Shown here: one piece after another, positions 7,458 to 15,483 of the stretch | Layout: the number at the start of each line of letters is the position of its first letter | Numbering within the stretch: the first letter of the stretch is position 1 | Origin: Kribbella sp. NBC_01245 | Lineage (GTDB): Bacteria > Actinomycetota > Actinomycetes > Propionibacteriales > Kribbellaceae | NCBI RefSeq assembly: GCF_036226525.1 | Contig: NZ_CP108487.1 | Span: 2,914,001 to 2,978,000 of the forward strand | DNA: 64,000 nucleotides | Direction: 5' to 3' | Notes under the pieces: generated by a model | The model's input: the letters and a program-made list of their open reading frames with translations, nothing else | The model's database searches: none | Told to the model about the DNA's origin: nothing | Translations under genes and position numbers: made by a program

Positions 7458-8480
7458 TCAGGTCAGGCGGTTGACGATGTTGGTGAAGGTGGTGGGGAGG
7501 CGGGTGGCCAACGGGACGATCCGCGGGGCCAGGAACGGGCGGTTGCGGGCCCAGAGCAGCGTTCCGGTGAGGAGGCGGCACTCCCACGACGCGCGGCGCC
7601 AGGCGAGTTCGTAGGCCAACGGGCGATCCGCCCGCACGCAGCGAACCAGCTCAGCCGACGTACGCAAGGCGACAGCGATCCCCTCCCCCGTCAACGCGTC
7701 CACATACCCCGCGGCGTCCCCCACCAGCAGCACCCGGCCCGACACCCGACGCCGCACGCGTTGCCGCAATGGCCCCGCACCCAGCACCGGCCCGGCCGTC
7801 CGCAAGGACCCGGAAAGCCTTACCCGCAAGGCCGGAAAGGCCCGCAGGAGTTCGTCGTACGGCCTCCGCTCCGTGGTCAGTATCGCCACCCCGACGAGGT
7901 CATCCGCCACCGGCGTCACGTACGCCTCGCCGATCGGTGACCAGTAAACCTCGACCAGATCCGTCCACGGCTCGATCGGGAAATGCCGCCGCAGCCCGTG
8001 CCGCGCCGATCCCGCGCGCGCCGCCTCCAGACCGAGCCGGCGGCGGATCGGCGAGTGCAACCCGTCGGCCGCCGCGAGGTAGCGCGCCTTGATCCCGGCC
8101 GCCTCGACGCGATCCTTGAACTGGCCGAGCTCCTCGACCCGGCCGGGAATGACCGGAATCTCCAGCTCCCTCAGGCGATCGCTGAGCGCGGTTTGCAGCA
8201 CGGTACGACGTACGCCCAGGCCGGGTCCGTCGCGGAAGAGCGCGTCCACCTCGTGCCCGAAGGAGTCGAGATAGCGGATGCCGAGGAACGGGCGCCCGGC
8301 CGGTTCGACCCCGAGGCCGGCGAGATCCCGCACGGCGCTGTGCGCGATACCTTCGCCGCAGGCCTTGTCGATCGGGCCACGACGCGGCTCGACCACGACC
8401 ACTTGGAGTCCGGCGAGTGCCGCCCTGATGGCCGTGGCCGCTCCGGCCGGACCGGCGCCCGCGACGAGTAGGTCGATCAT
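7458..8480 (-). CDS. FAD-dependent hydroxylase of a phenolic-lipid cluster (SrsC/geranylgeranyl reductase-like)
   Basis: Flavoprotein of 340 residues. The FAD fingerprint GAGPAGAATAIRAALAG is followed by VVVEPRRGP, then the second FAD motif GRVLLVGDAAGYVDALTGEGI typical of the aromatic-hydroxylase and geranylgeranyl-reductase superfamily. Its ATG overlaps the TGA of the upstream methyltransferase gene, and a type III polyketide synthase precedes that. The order PKS - methyltransferase - flavoprotein is that of srsABC, where SrsC hydroxylates an alkylresorcinol ring toward a quinone. By that analogy it acts on the resorcinol or pyrone made here. It is the last gene of the operon, followed by the 94-bp hairpin. 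Confidence 0.8.
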   Translation of the reverse strand: MIDLLVAGAGPAGAATAIRAALAGLQVVVVEPRRGPIDKACGEGIAHSAVRDLAGLGVEPAGRPFLGIRYLDSFGHEVDALFRDGPGLGVRRTVLQTALSDRLRELEIPVIPGRVEELGQFKDRVEAAGIKARYLAAADGLHSPIRRRLGLEAARAGSARHGLRRHFPIEPWTDLVEVYWSPIGEAYVTPVADDLVGVAILTTERRPYDELLRAFPALRVRLSGSLRTAGPVLGAGPLRQRVRRRVSGRVLLVGDAAGYVDALTGEGIAVALRTSAELVRCVRADRPLAYELAWRRASWECRLLTGTLLWARNRPFLAPRIVPLATRLPTTFTNIVNRLT

Positions 8481-9004
8481 CTAGCCGCCGCGAGGGTCAG
8501 CGCGGCTTCCTCGGTACGGATCCGGACCGCGAGCAGCGGGATGTTCAGCACGGTGAAGACCACGGCGGTGATCCAGGACGTGTGCACGAGCGGAAGCGCG
8601 GCGCCTTCCAAAACGACCGCCACATAGTTCGGATGGCGCATCCACTGATAGGGGCCCTTGGCAACCAACTGCAGCCCCGGTACGACGATGACGCGCGTGT
8701 TCCACTGATGCCCGAGGGTCGTGATGCACCACCAACGCAGGGCCTGCGACGCCACCACGACCGCGAGCATGATCCAGCCGAGCGCCGGGATGAACGGACG
8801 GTCCGCCAGGATCGCCTCGACCAGACACCCAGCGAGCAACCCGGTATGCAGCACCACCATGAACGGGTAGTGCCCCTGGCCGGACTCCACGCCGCCCTGG
8901 GCGAAGCTCCATTTCGCGTTGCGCAGCGAAACCACCAGCTCCGCGACACGCTCGAAACCGACCAGCACCACGAGTACGCCGTACAGCAGCAGGGAGGTCT
9001 CCAT
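8477..9004 (-). CDS. Isoprenylcysteine carboxyl methyltransferase-like O-methyltransferase (SrsB-like)
   Basis: Integral membrane methyltransferase of 175 residues. Several hydrophobic segments start with LLLYGVLVVLVGFERVAELV. The C-terminal ICMT-family SAM-binding stretch reads PYQWMRHPNYVAVVLEGAALP. Proteins of this family next to type III PKSs O-methylate phenolic lipids rather than prenylated proteins (SrsB precedent). The ATG at 9004 is preceded by one base after the PKS stop, and its stop overlaps the flavoprotein start (ATGA), so the three genes are translationally coupled. The longer frame from 9148 lies inside the PKS gene and is rejected. Confidence 0.85.
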   Translation of the reverse strand: METSLLLYGVLVVLVGFERVAELVVSLRNAKWSFAQGGVESGQGHYPFMVVLHTGLLAGCLVEAILADRPFIPALGWIMLAVVVASQALRWWCITTLGHQWNTRVIVVPGLQLVAKGPYQWMRHPNYVAVVLEGAALPLVHTSWITAVVFTVLNIPLLAVRIRTEEAALTLAAAR

Positions 9005-9005
9005 A

Positions 9006-10058
9006 TCACCACTCCAGCAGAACGAGTTCGGAACAGAAACCTGGGCCCATCGCCAGCAGCACACCCGGCGTGCCTTCGAGCGGCTTGGCAGCCATGGTCG
9101 CGCCGAGCACCTGCAATACCGACGAGGACGAAAGGTTGCCGACGGCATCGAGTGACTGCCAGGTCAGGTCGAGCGCGCCGGGCGGCAACTCGAGCGCCGC
9201 CTGGACGGCGTCCAGCACTTTCGGACCACCCGGATGACTGACCCACGCGGTGACGTCGGGCACGGTCAGGTCGTGGTCCGCCAGGAACCCGCGGACATCA
9301 TCGCCGAGGTATTGCCGGACGACATCAGGCACATCCGCACCGAGCACTACCCGGAATCCGCCGGACCCGATGTCCCAGCCCATCACCCGCTGGCTGTCGG
9401 GGTAGAGCCGGCTGCGCGTCGCGACCACGGACGGCCCAGCCGCCGCGGGATGGTCCGACCCGGTCATCACCACCGCGGTCGCGCCGTCGCCGAACAACGC
9501 GCTGGCGACCATGTTCGGCATCGAGGCGTCATCGCGTTGCAGCGTGAGCGAGCACAACTCGACCGAAAGCAGTACGGCGACGTGGTCCGGCCAGGCCTTG
9601 AGGTAGTCGTGCACCCGCGCGATCCCGGCCGCGCCGCCGACGCAACCGAGACCGAACAGCGGTAACCGGCGAAGGTCCTCGCGCAGCCCGAGCCGGCCCG
9701 CGATCCGCGCGTCGATCGATGGCGCGGCAACCCCGGTGACGGTGGTGAACATCAGCAGATCCACGTCCGCAACGGTCAGCCCGGCCGCCTCCAGCGCACC
9801 CGCGACCGCCTCCGAACCGAGGTCGACGGCGGCCGCGATCCACGCGTCGTTCGCCTCGCCGAAGTCCTTCAGCGCCTTGTACTGGTCGAGCGGAATGGCC
9901 AGATGGCGAAAGGAGACGCCGGCGTTCGCGTGCACGCGTTTGAGCACGCCGTGACTGGCGCCGTCGGGCAGGCAAAGCGTGGCGAAGGCATCGGTGAGCT
10001 CATGCTGCGGATAGCGATTCGGCGGCAGCGCGCCGTGCACCGCGGCAATGCGCGTCAT
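9006..10058 (-). CDS. Type III polyketide synthase (alkylresorcinol/alkylpyrone synthase-like)
   Basis: Chalcone synthase-superfamily enzyme of 350 residues. The catalytic triad is visible: Cys139 in LFGLGCVGGAAG, His275 in WVSHPGGPK and Asn308 in AVGNLSSSSVL. Such enzymes extend a fatty acyl starter with malonyl-CoA and cyclise it to resorcinols or pyrones. The following ICMT-like methyltransferase and flavoprotein make a phenolic-lipid (srsABC-type) pathway the best reading. The start at 10058 (MTRIAAVHGALPP) matches the family N-terminus; the longer frame would run into the divergent UbiA gene. Only about 18 bases separate the two starts, so their promoters must overlap coding DNA. Confidence 0.92.
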   Translation of the reverse strand: MTRIAAVHGALPPNRYPQHELTDAFATLCLPDGASHGVLKRVHANAGVSFRHLAIPLDQYKALKDFGEANDAWIAAAVDLGSEAVAGALEAAGLTVADVDLLMFTTVTGVAAPSIDARIAGRLGLREDLRRLPLFGLGCVGGAAGIARVHDYLKAWPDHVAVLLSVELCSLTLQRDDASMPNMVASALFGDGATAVVMTGSDHPAAAGPSVVATRSRLYPDSQRVMGWDIGSGGFRVVLGADVPDVVRQYLGDDVRGFLADHDLTVPDVTAWVSHPGGPKVLDAVQAALELPPGALDLTWQSLDAVGNLSSSSVLQVLGATMAAKPLEGTPGVLLAMGPGFCSELVLLEW

Positions 10059-10076
10059 CGTGGCATCGTATGTCCG

Positions 10077-10922
10077 GTGGCGGCGACAAGCGACGTGAAG
10101 CGTGCCATTCCGCGCGCCCTGGCCGGCCTCGCCCGGGCGTGTCACCCGGGTCCGACCATCGCCGTGACCACTTTGGTGACAGTTGTCGCCGCCTCGGCCG
10201 GGCGCGATCCGCTCGGCTGTGTGTACGTCGGGGCCGCCGTGCTGACCGGCCAGTTGTCGATCGGCTGGAGCAACGACGCGATCGACGCGGAGCGGGATCA
10301 AGCGGTCGCCCGTGCCGACAAGCCGATCGCGTCGGGCCTCATCAGTCGTCGGGCCGTATGGACCGCCGCGGTGATCGCGTTAGTCGCCTGCGTACCGCTT
10401 TCGCTGGCGAGCGGATGGCTTGCGGGTACGGCGCACCTGGTCGGCGTCATCGCGGGCTGGGCGTACAACTTGCGGCTCAAGTCGTCGGTCGTCTCGTGGC
10501 TCCCGTACGCCGTGGCGTTCGGCCTGCTGCCGTCATTCGTCACCCTCGGCACTCCCCCGGATCACGCGTGGGCGCCTTGGTGGGCGATGACCGCGACCGC
10601 CTTGCTCGGCATCGGCGCCCACCTCGCGAACGTCGTACCCGATCTTGCCGACGACCTCGCCACCGGAATCCGGGGCTGGCCGCAACGACTCGGTGGCGCG
10701 GCGCGGTTGGTGGCGCCGATCCCGCTGGCTGTTGCGACCGTGTTGTTGGTCGTGGCGCCCGCGGGCGCGATTGGGTTGGCGGGGTGGATCACGCTTGGCG
10801 TGGTCGCCGTACTGCTGGTGGTCATCGCGAGTTGGCGGCGGGCGCCGTTCCTGCTGACGATCGCGGTGGCGGCGGTCGATATCGTGCTGCTGGTGCTTCG
10901 GGGCGACGCTCTTATCCCGTAA
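10077..10922 (+). CDS. UbiA-family prenyltransferase
   Basis: Integral membrane aromatic prenyltransferase of 281 residues with several hydrophobic helices. The first Mg-diphosphate motif is N66-D67-x-x-D70-x-x-x-D74 (SNDAIDAERDQA), followed by the usual ADKPI. The second is VVPDLADDLATG. The GTG at 10077 is the first sensible start; it diverges from the type III PKS gene. Adjacency suggests that the phenolic product may be prenylated, or that this enzyme supplies a quinone; neither is shown. Its stop overlaps the end of the convergent LysR gene by 11 bases. Confidence 0.88.
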   Translation: MAATSDVKRAIPRALAGLARACHPGPTIAVTTLVTVVAASAGRDPLGCVYVGAAVLTGQLSIGWSNDAIDAERDQAVARADKPIASGLISRRAVWTAAVIALVACVPLSLASGWLAGTAHLVGVIAGWAYNLRLKSSVVSWLPYAVAFGLLPSFVTLGTPPDHAWAPWWAMTATALLGIGAHLANVVPDLADDLATGIRGWPQRLGGAARLVAPIPLAVATVLLVVAPAGAIGLAGWITLGVVAVLLVVIASWRRAPFLLTIAVAAVDIVLLVLRGDALIP

Positions 10923-11793
10923 CCGGCTCCAAGGGTTTGACGGCGGTGCCGAGGATGGCGGAGGTCAGCGCCTCGGCCGGCTCCTTCGCGACCCGCGGGT
11001 TCGTGATCAGGACGAGCTCGACCGGCGGCAGCTCGGGCAGGCCCGCGCTCGGTGGTGGTTCGACCAGGTCGGGCGGCATCAGGCTGCGGGCGAAGATCGC
11101 GATGCCGAGACCGGCTCGCACTGCGGCGAGCACGCCGTTCACGCCTTTGACGATGCAGGTGATGCGGCACGCCCGGCCGGCCTGCTCCAACGTCTGCACG
11201 CCGAGCGATCGGCTCAGGCTCGGCGCCTGGTACGCCACCAGCGGCACCCGATCCTCCGGGCCGATCCGGGTCCCCTCGATCCCCGCCCATACCAGCGGAT
11301 CGCGCCGGACCAGCCGGCCGTTCGGCTCGTACGTCGTGCCGACGTTCTGCTTGAGATACGCGAGATCCAGATGGCCGGACTCGACCCGGCGAAGCAGATT
11401 CGGGCTCTGGGCAACGGTCAGCTCGAGGTCGATCCGCGGATAGAGCTGGCGAAAGTCCCGCAGGATGCGCGGCAACGGCGTCAGCGCGAGATCGTCGGTC
11501 ACGCCGAACCGCAGCCGCCCGCGCAACTCCGAGCCGGTGAAGTAGCCGACGGCCTGCTCGTGCGCCGCGAGGATCGTCCGGGCGAAACCGGCCATCGCGT
11601 CACCGTCGGCCGTCAGCGTCACGGTCCGCGTGTCGCGGACGAACAACGGCCGCCCGACCGCCTGCTCGAGCTTGCGAATGTGCTGGCTGACCGTCGGCTG
11701 ACGGATGCCGAGGCGCTCCGCGGCCTGGGTGAAACTGAGCGACTGCGCGACCGCGAGAAACGTGCGCAACTGTTCCGGGTCGTAGCTGGCCAT
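10912..11793 (-). CDS. LysR-family transcriptional regulator
   Basis: Protein of 293 residues. The N-terminal winged HTH (DPEQLRTFLAVAQSLSFTQA, then AERLGIRQPTVSQHIRKLEQ) is followed by a type 2 periplasmic-binding-like effector domain (LRFGVTDDLALTPLPRILRD). It is transcribed away from the MFS exporter gene at 11908, the usual arrangement in which the regulator controls both genes. The start ATG 11793 is preferred to GTG 11799 because GAGAGG lies 5-6 bases upstream of the ATG. Confidence 0.92.
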   Translation of the reverse strand: MASYDPEQLRTFLAVAQSLSFTQAAERLGIRQPTVSQHIRKLEQAVGRPLFVRDTRTVTLTADGDAMAGFARTILAAHEQAVGYFTGSELRGRLRFGVTDDLALTPLPRILRDFRQLYPRIDLELTVAQSPNLLRRVESGHLDLAYLKQNVGTTYEPNGRLVRRDPLVWAGIEGTRIGPEDRVPLVAYQAPSLSRSLGVQTLEQAGRACRITCIVKGVNGVLAAVRAGLGIAIFARSLMPPDLVEPPPSAGLPELPPVELVLITNPRVAKEPAEALTSAILGTAVKPLEPVTG

Positions 11794-11814
11794 CGGCACC
11801 TCTCATTGCGGGAC

Positions 11815-11845
11815 GTTATAAGACTAATACCACTGATAGTCCTTC
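11815..11845. promoter_or_regulatory. Probable LysR binding region between the regulator and exporter
   Basis: The divergent intergenic region contains an AT-rich block, unusual for this genome, reading ATAAGACTAATACCACTGAT. It holds ACTA and TAGT half-sites in imperfect dyad symmetry about 10 bases apart, fitting a T-N11-A LysR box. Position and symmetry are seen; regulator binding is inferred. Confidence 0.4.
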
Positions 11846-11907
11846 GCATTTGACCGGACAAGGGTGAAGGTGGATACCGAAGCCAATCCACGATCGAGGG
11901 ACTTGCC

Positions 11908-13443
11908 TTGACCACCCGGGCCACCGGAACCGTCCAGCCAACCGACGACCACACTCATCCCCGTACGACCACCGGGCAACGACCCGGTTGGCGCGAAACC
12001 TTCACTTCCCTGCGAATCCGCAATTTCCGGCTCTTCCTCATCGGCCTGTTCGTCAGTTCGGCCGGCGGCTGGGTGCAACGCATCGCCCAGGACTGGCTGG
12101 TGCTCACCCTCACCGGCAGCGCCACGGCCGTCGGTATCACCACCGCCCTGCAGTTCCTGCCGACGTTGTTCCTCGGCCTGTTCGGCGGTTTGATCGCGGA
12201 CCGATTCCCCAAGCGCCTGGTGCTGCTCGTCACCCAGAGCTCGATGGGATTGCTCGCCGCCGCGCTCGCCGTACTGGCGCTCACCGGCAACGTGGAGGTC
12301 TGGCACGTCTACCTGCTGGCGCTCGGCCTCGGCATCGCGACCGCGGTGGACAACCCGAGCCGGCAGGCGTTCGTCAACGAGATGGTCGGCCGGGAGAACG
12401 TCCGCAACGCGATCAGCATGGTCTCGTCGACATTCCAGCTCGGCGCCCTGATCGGCCCGGCCATCGGTGGCGCGATGATCGGGGTGGTCGGCACCGGCTG
12501 GGCGTTCGGGGTCAACGCCGCCACGTATCTCGGCTCGATCACCGCCCTCTTGCTGATCCGGGACGGCGAGCTGCGCGCACGAGCCCCACGTCGTACGGGC
12601 GTCTCGGTGCGCTTGCGCGACGGCCTCAGCTTTGTCGCCAGCGAACCGGCCGTGCTCTGGCCCGTCGTACTCGTCGGGATCTTCGGCTTCTTCACGATGA
12701 GCCTGCCGGTGACGCTGGCCGCCTTCGCGGATTCGGTCTTCCGCTCGGGTGCCGAGGGCTACGGTCTGCTCAACTCGGTCGTTGCCTTGGGCGCACTCGC
12801 GGGCGCGTTGATCTCGGCCCGGCGGCGGCACGCGCCACGACTGCGCAATCTCGTCACGGTCGCAGCAGCCTTGACCGTCACCGACGTGCCCGCCGCGTTC
12901 GCGCCGTCACAGTGGGCGTTCCTGCCGCTGTTGGTGGCGCTCGGCCTGGCGACGCTGATCTTCCTGAACGTCGCGCAGTCGATGGTCCAGCTCACCACTC
13001 CCGACGCGATGCGCGGCCGCGTGATGGGCGTCTACATGCTCGTGTTCATCGGTGGCGGCGCGCTCGGTGGACCTGCTGTCGGCTGGGTGGCCGAACATGC
13101 CGGACCGCGGATCAGCCTGTTGCTGGCCGGCCTCATCCCGGCCGCCGCGACGCTGGTCATCGCGATCAAACTCGCGCGCTCGGGCCGCCTCCGCCTGGTC
13201 CTCCGCCCGGTCGCCACCCGCTCGCCCTGGCGTCAGCCGCCGGTGAGGCTATCCATCGAGCCGACACCGATCCGGCTAACGCGGGACGAGTGTCACGGTG
13301 TCGAGGCGGAGCCAGGAGTCGGCGTTCGGTGCCCAGTACCCGGCGAAGACCGTCATCGTGGTGTTCGCCCCGGAGTTGAAGTCCACCGTCACCGGCCCGT
13401 ACGACGCCGCCGCGCCGAACCGCGTCTCGGCGTACGTCGCTGA
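11908..13443 (+). CDS. MFS transporter (DHA3-type exporter)
   Basis: Protein of 511 residues with about 12 hydrophobic segments. A cytoplasmic N-terminus (about 35 residues) precedes TM1, and the loop 2-3 motif is GGLIADRFPKR. It resembles EntS-like drug or siderophore exporters. The TTG start is supported by GAGGGA 6-10 bases upstream. It diverges from a LysR regulator. The transporter ends near residue 430; the remaining tail is Arg- and Pro-rich and overlaps the 3' end of the opposite DUF4185 gene by 168 bases. The tail is probably non-functional read-through, caused by loss of an earlier stop or a frameshift. Confidence 0.88.
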   Translation: MTTRATGTVQPTDDHTHPRTTTGQRPGWRETFTSLRIRNFRLFLIGLFVSSAGGWVQRIAQDWLVLTLTGSATAVGITTALQFLPTLFLGLFGGLIADRFPKRLVLLVTQSSMGLLAAALAVLALTGNVEVWHVYLLALGLGIATAVDNPSRQAFVNEMVGRENVRNAISMVSSTFQLGALIGPAIGGAMIGVVGTGWAFGVNAATYLGSITALLLIRDGELRARAPRRTGVSVRLRDGLSFVASEPAVLWPVVLVGIFGFFTMSLPVTLAAFADSVFRSGAEGYGLLNSVVALGALAGALISARRRHAPRLRNLVTVAAALTVTDVPAAFAPSQWAFLPLLVALGLATLIFLNVAQSMVQLTTPDAMRGRVMGVYMLVFIGGGALGGPAVGWVAEHAGPRISLLLAGLIPAAATLVIAIKLARSGRLRLVLRPVATRSPWRQPPVRLSIEPTPIRLTRDECHGVEAEPGVGVRCPVPGEDRHRGVRPGVEVHRHRPVRRRRAEPRLGVRR

Positions 13444-15342
13444 CCCGGCCCGAACCCCGAAGAAGCCGTCGGCGAAATTGCCCGAGTTCTGCACCCATCC
13501 GGTCAGGCGGTAGTTCGTTTCGGGCTTCACCGCAACGACCTGCTTGATCGCGTTCCACGCCGTACCGCTGGTGTGGATCCACGCGTTGTTCGAGCCCTGC
13601 TGGGCGAAGCCGAGGCCCCGGTCGATCCCCTTCTGACCGGGGCCCTCGCCCTCCCAGGGCACGGCGATCGCGCCGGCCGGTTGGGCTTCGAACCCCGAGT
13701 CCGTGACGGCCGTGGCGTGGTAGACCTCCAGCTCGGCGATCGAGGTAAACGTCTGGGAACCACCCGGTACGCCGATGAGGCGGATCCCGTCCCCAGTGGT
13801 CGCGTCGAAGCCGAGCACGAACGTCCGGTTCGTCCCGGCGGCATAACCCGGCGTGATCCGCACACCGGTCGCCGGCGTCCACACCCCGTTGCGCCGCACC
13901 TCCACCGTGGGAGTCGCGCCGAACCAGCCGCCGTCGCCGAATGTCGTACCGCTGGTGAAGACGAGCCGGTTCAAGTTGTACGCCCGCGGCCAGGTGTAGC
14001 CCCACCAGCTCAGCGGTTTGCGCTCGTCGTTCCAGTCGTCCTCGTTCTGATCGCGACGGCCGTCGGCGAGGATCGGCGTACCGAAATGGATCGCGCGTTC
14101 GATCGGGACCGTGCCGGCCTCGCGGGCGAGGTTGCGGGCGCCGTCGACGGGATTGCCGGGCGTCGTCGGCACCGACGGCTCGAGCGACATCCGGCGAAGC
14201 GAGTAGGTGTACGCCCAATGCTCGCCGGCCGGGAAGCCGCCGCCGCAAGGGCAGACGTTGGACTGCAACCACATCGACTTGCCGTCCGCGCTGATGTACT
14301 TCGACGGGATGGTGGTCGCGTAGCCGCCGTGCTTGGTCCGCGTCCACGGGTAACCGCCGAAGTCCTTCGGGGTGAATCGTTGCCAAGGGCCCCAAGGTGT
14401 GGCGCTCTCGTAGAACTCGAAGGTGTACTCGGTCCAGGAGGTGTAGATGTACCGGTTGAGCGGCTTGTTGTAGACGACGCCGCCCTGGCTGATCGTGGTC
14501 ATGTCGCGAGCGCGTCCCGCCGTACCGACGTCGCGGTAGACCCGCCGATCGTCGTGCAGGGAGGCGACGCGCTGGTCGATATCGGCCGTCCACATCGGCT
14601 GCCCGTCCGTGTCGGTGCCGGCGAAGAACCGCCAGGCTGACCGGTCTTGGATGCTGCCGGCGGGAACACGTGCGAGATAGAGGTCGACCGGATCGGGCAC
14701 CCGGTTGGAGAACCGCCAGTTATGGTCGAGGCCGTACGCGTAGACGAAACCGTCCGGGCTCTCGGCGTTGTCCTTGCCGTAGTCCAGGAACATCACCGTG
14801 GTGAACGTCGAGCCGCTGAACATCGGCGCCGAGCGATCCCACGTCCAGGTCGCGCCTTTGTCGGTCGACTTCGCGATCGTGGCCGCGGGTGCGTCGTCGA
14901 AGTCGAAGGCGAGATCCTGCACGGCCAGGTAGAGATGACCGCCGACGCAGACCATGCCGGTCGGTTTGCGGCTGTGGTTCGCGGTCCAGACCTGGCCGAC
15001 GCCGTTGCCACTCGCGCGCTGCGTCCCGGTCAGATTGCCGGGCAGACCACTGATACGGGCCACCCCGATATCGCTGGAAGCGCTGCCGAATCCGATGCCA
15101 TCGCCGTACGCCGTGTAGAGCTGGTCGTCCCCGGACCAACACGACGGCCAGAGGTCGCCGTGGTCACGGTTGTCCCCCACCGCGGGCGCACCAACCGTGG
15201 CGCCCGGCTCGATCCCAACGGTGGAAAAGAACGTACTCTCCGCCGGACTCGCCGCAACGGCAGCGGGTGCTTTCACGGCGGCAAGGGCCGCGCCGGGAGT
15301 GAGCACACCAGCGGCCAGCAACAAGCTCAGAACCAGACGCAC
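13276..15342 (-). CDS. Secreted DUF4185-domain protein with C-terminal carbohydrate-binding-like modules
   Basis: Protein of 688 residues with a Sec signal peptide (MRLVLSLLLAAGVLTPGAALA). Residues about 45-360 match the DUF4185 beta-propeller-like layout: GDLWPSCWSGDDQLYTAYGD, KPTGMVCVGGHLYLAVQD, KSTDKGATWTWD and WGPWQRFTPKDFGGYP. Next comes an F5/8 discoidin-like stretch (RNLAREAGTVPIERAIHFG, then SIAELEVYHA). The C-terminal CBM4/9-like jelly-roll reads SGFEAQPAGAIAVPWEGEGP, then LTGWVQNSGNFADGFFGVR. It probably binds or degrades a plant or fungal polysaccharide. Its 3' end overlaps the MFS gene. Confidence 0.75.
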   Translation of the reverse strand: MRLVLSLLLAAGVLTPGAALAAVKAPAAVAASPAESTFFSTVGIEPGATVGAPAVGDNRDHGDLWPSCWSGDDQLYTAYGDGIGFGSASSDIGVARISGLPGNLTGTQRASGNGVGQVWTANHSRKPTGMVCVGGHLYLAVQDLAFDFDDAPAATIAKSTDKGATWTWDRSAPMFSGSTFTTVMFLDYGKDNAESPDGFVYAYGLDHNWRFSNRVPDPVDLYLARVPAGSIQDRSAWRFFAGTDTDGQPMWTADIDQRVASLHDDRRVYRDVGTAGRARDMTTISQGGVVYNKPLNRYIYTSWTEYTFEFYESATPWGPWQRFTPKDFGGYPWTRTKHGGYATTIPSKYISADGKSMWLQSNVCPCGGGFPAGEHWAYTYSLRRMSLEPSVPTTPGNPVDGARNLAREAGTVPIERAIHFGTPILADGRRDQNEDDWNDERKPLSWWGYTWPRAYNLNRLVFTSGTTFGDGGWFGATPTVEVRRNGVWTPATGVRITPGYAAGTNRTFVLGFDATTGDGIRLIGVPGGSQTFTSIAELEVYHATAVTDSGFEAQPAGAIAVPWEGEGPGQKGIDRGLGFAQQGSNNAWIHTSGTAWNAIKQVVAVKPETNYRLTGWVQNSGNFADGFFGVRAGSATYAETRFGAAASYGPVTVDFNSGANTTMTVFAGYWAPNADSWLRLDTVTLVPR

Positions 15343-15420
15343 GGTGGCTACCTCCCGCGTGAGAAATCGATTTCCTGAGCAGGAAGGTAGCCACCGGGCA
15401 CGCTATGGGTCAAGAGTTCG

Positions 15421-15452
15421 GGGGCCCAGACCAGGGCGGTGGTCTGGGCCCC
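15421..15452. terminator. Hairpin terminator
   Basis: GGGGCCCAGACC pairs with GGTCTGGGCCCC around AGGGCGGT. It lies 32 bases beyond the stop codon of the minus-strand lysyl oxidase-like gene and insulates the DUF4185 gene. Confidence 0.8.
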
Positions 15453-15483
15453 TCAGGTCAACTCAGGACTGCTGAGAGGTAGC

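Noticed and set aside
12309..12831. Long minus-strand frames opposite the MFS exporter gene
   Set aside because: High-GC shadow ORFs with acidic or Arg-rich nonsense composition; the plus-strand gene has clear membrane helices and motifs.
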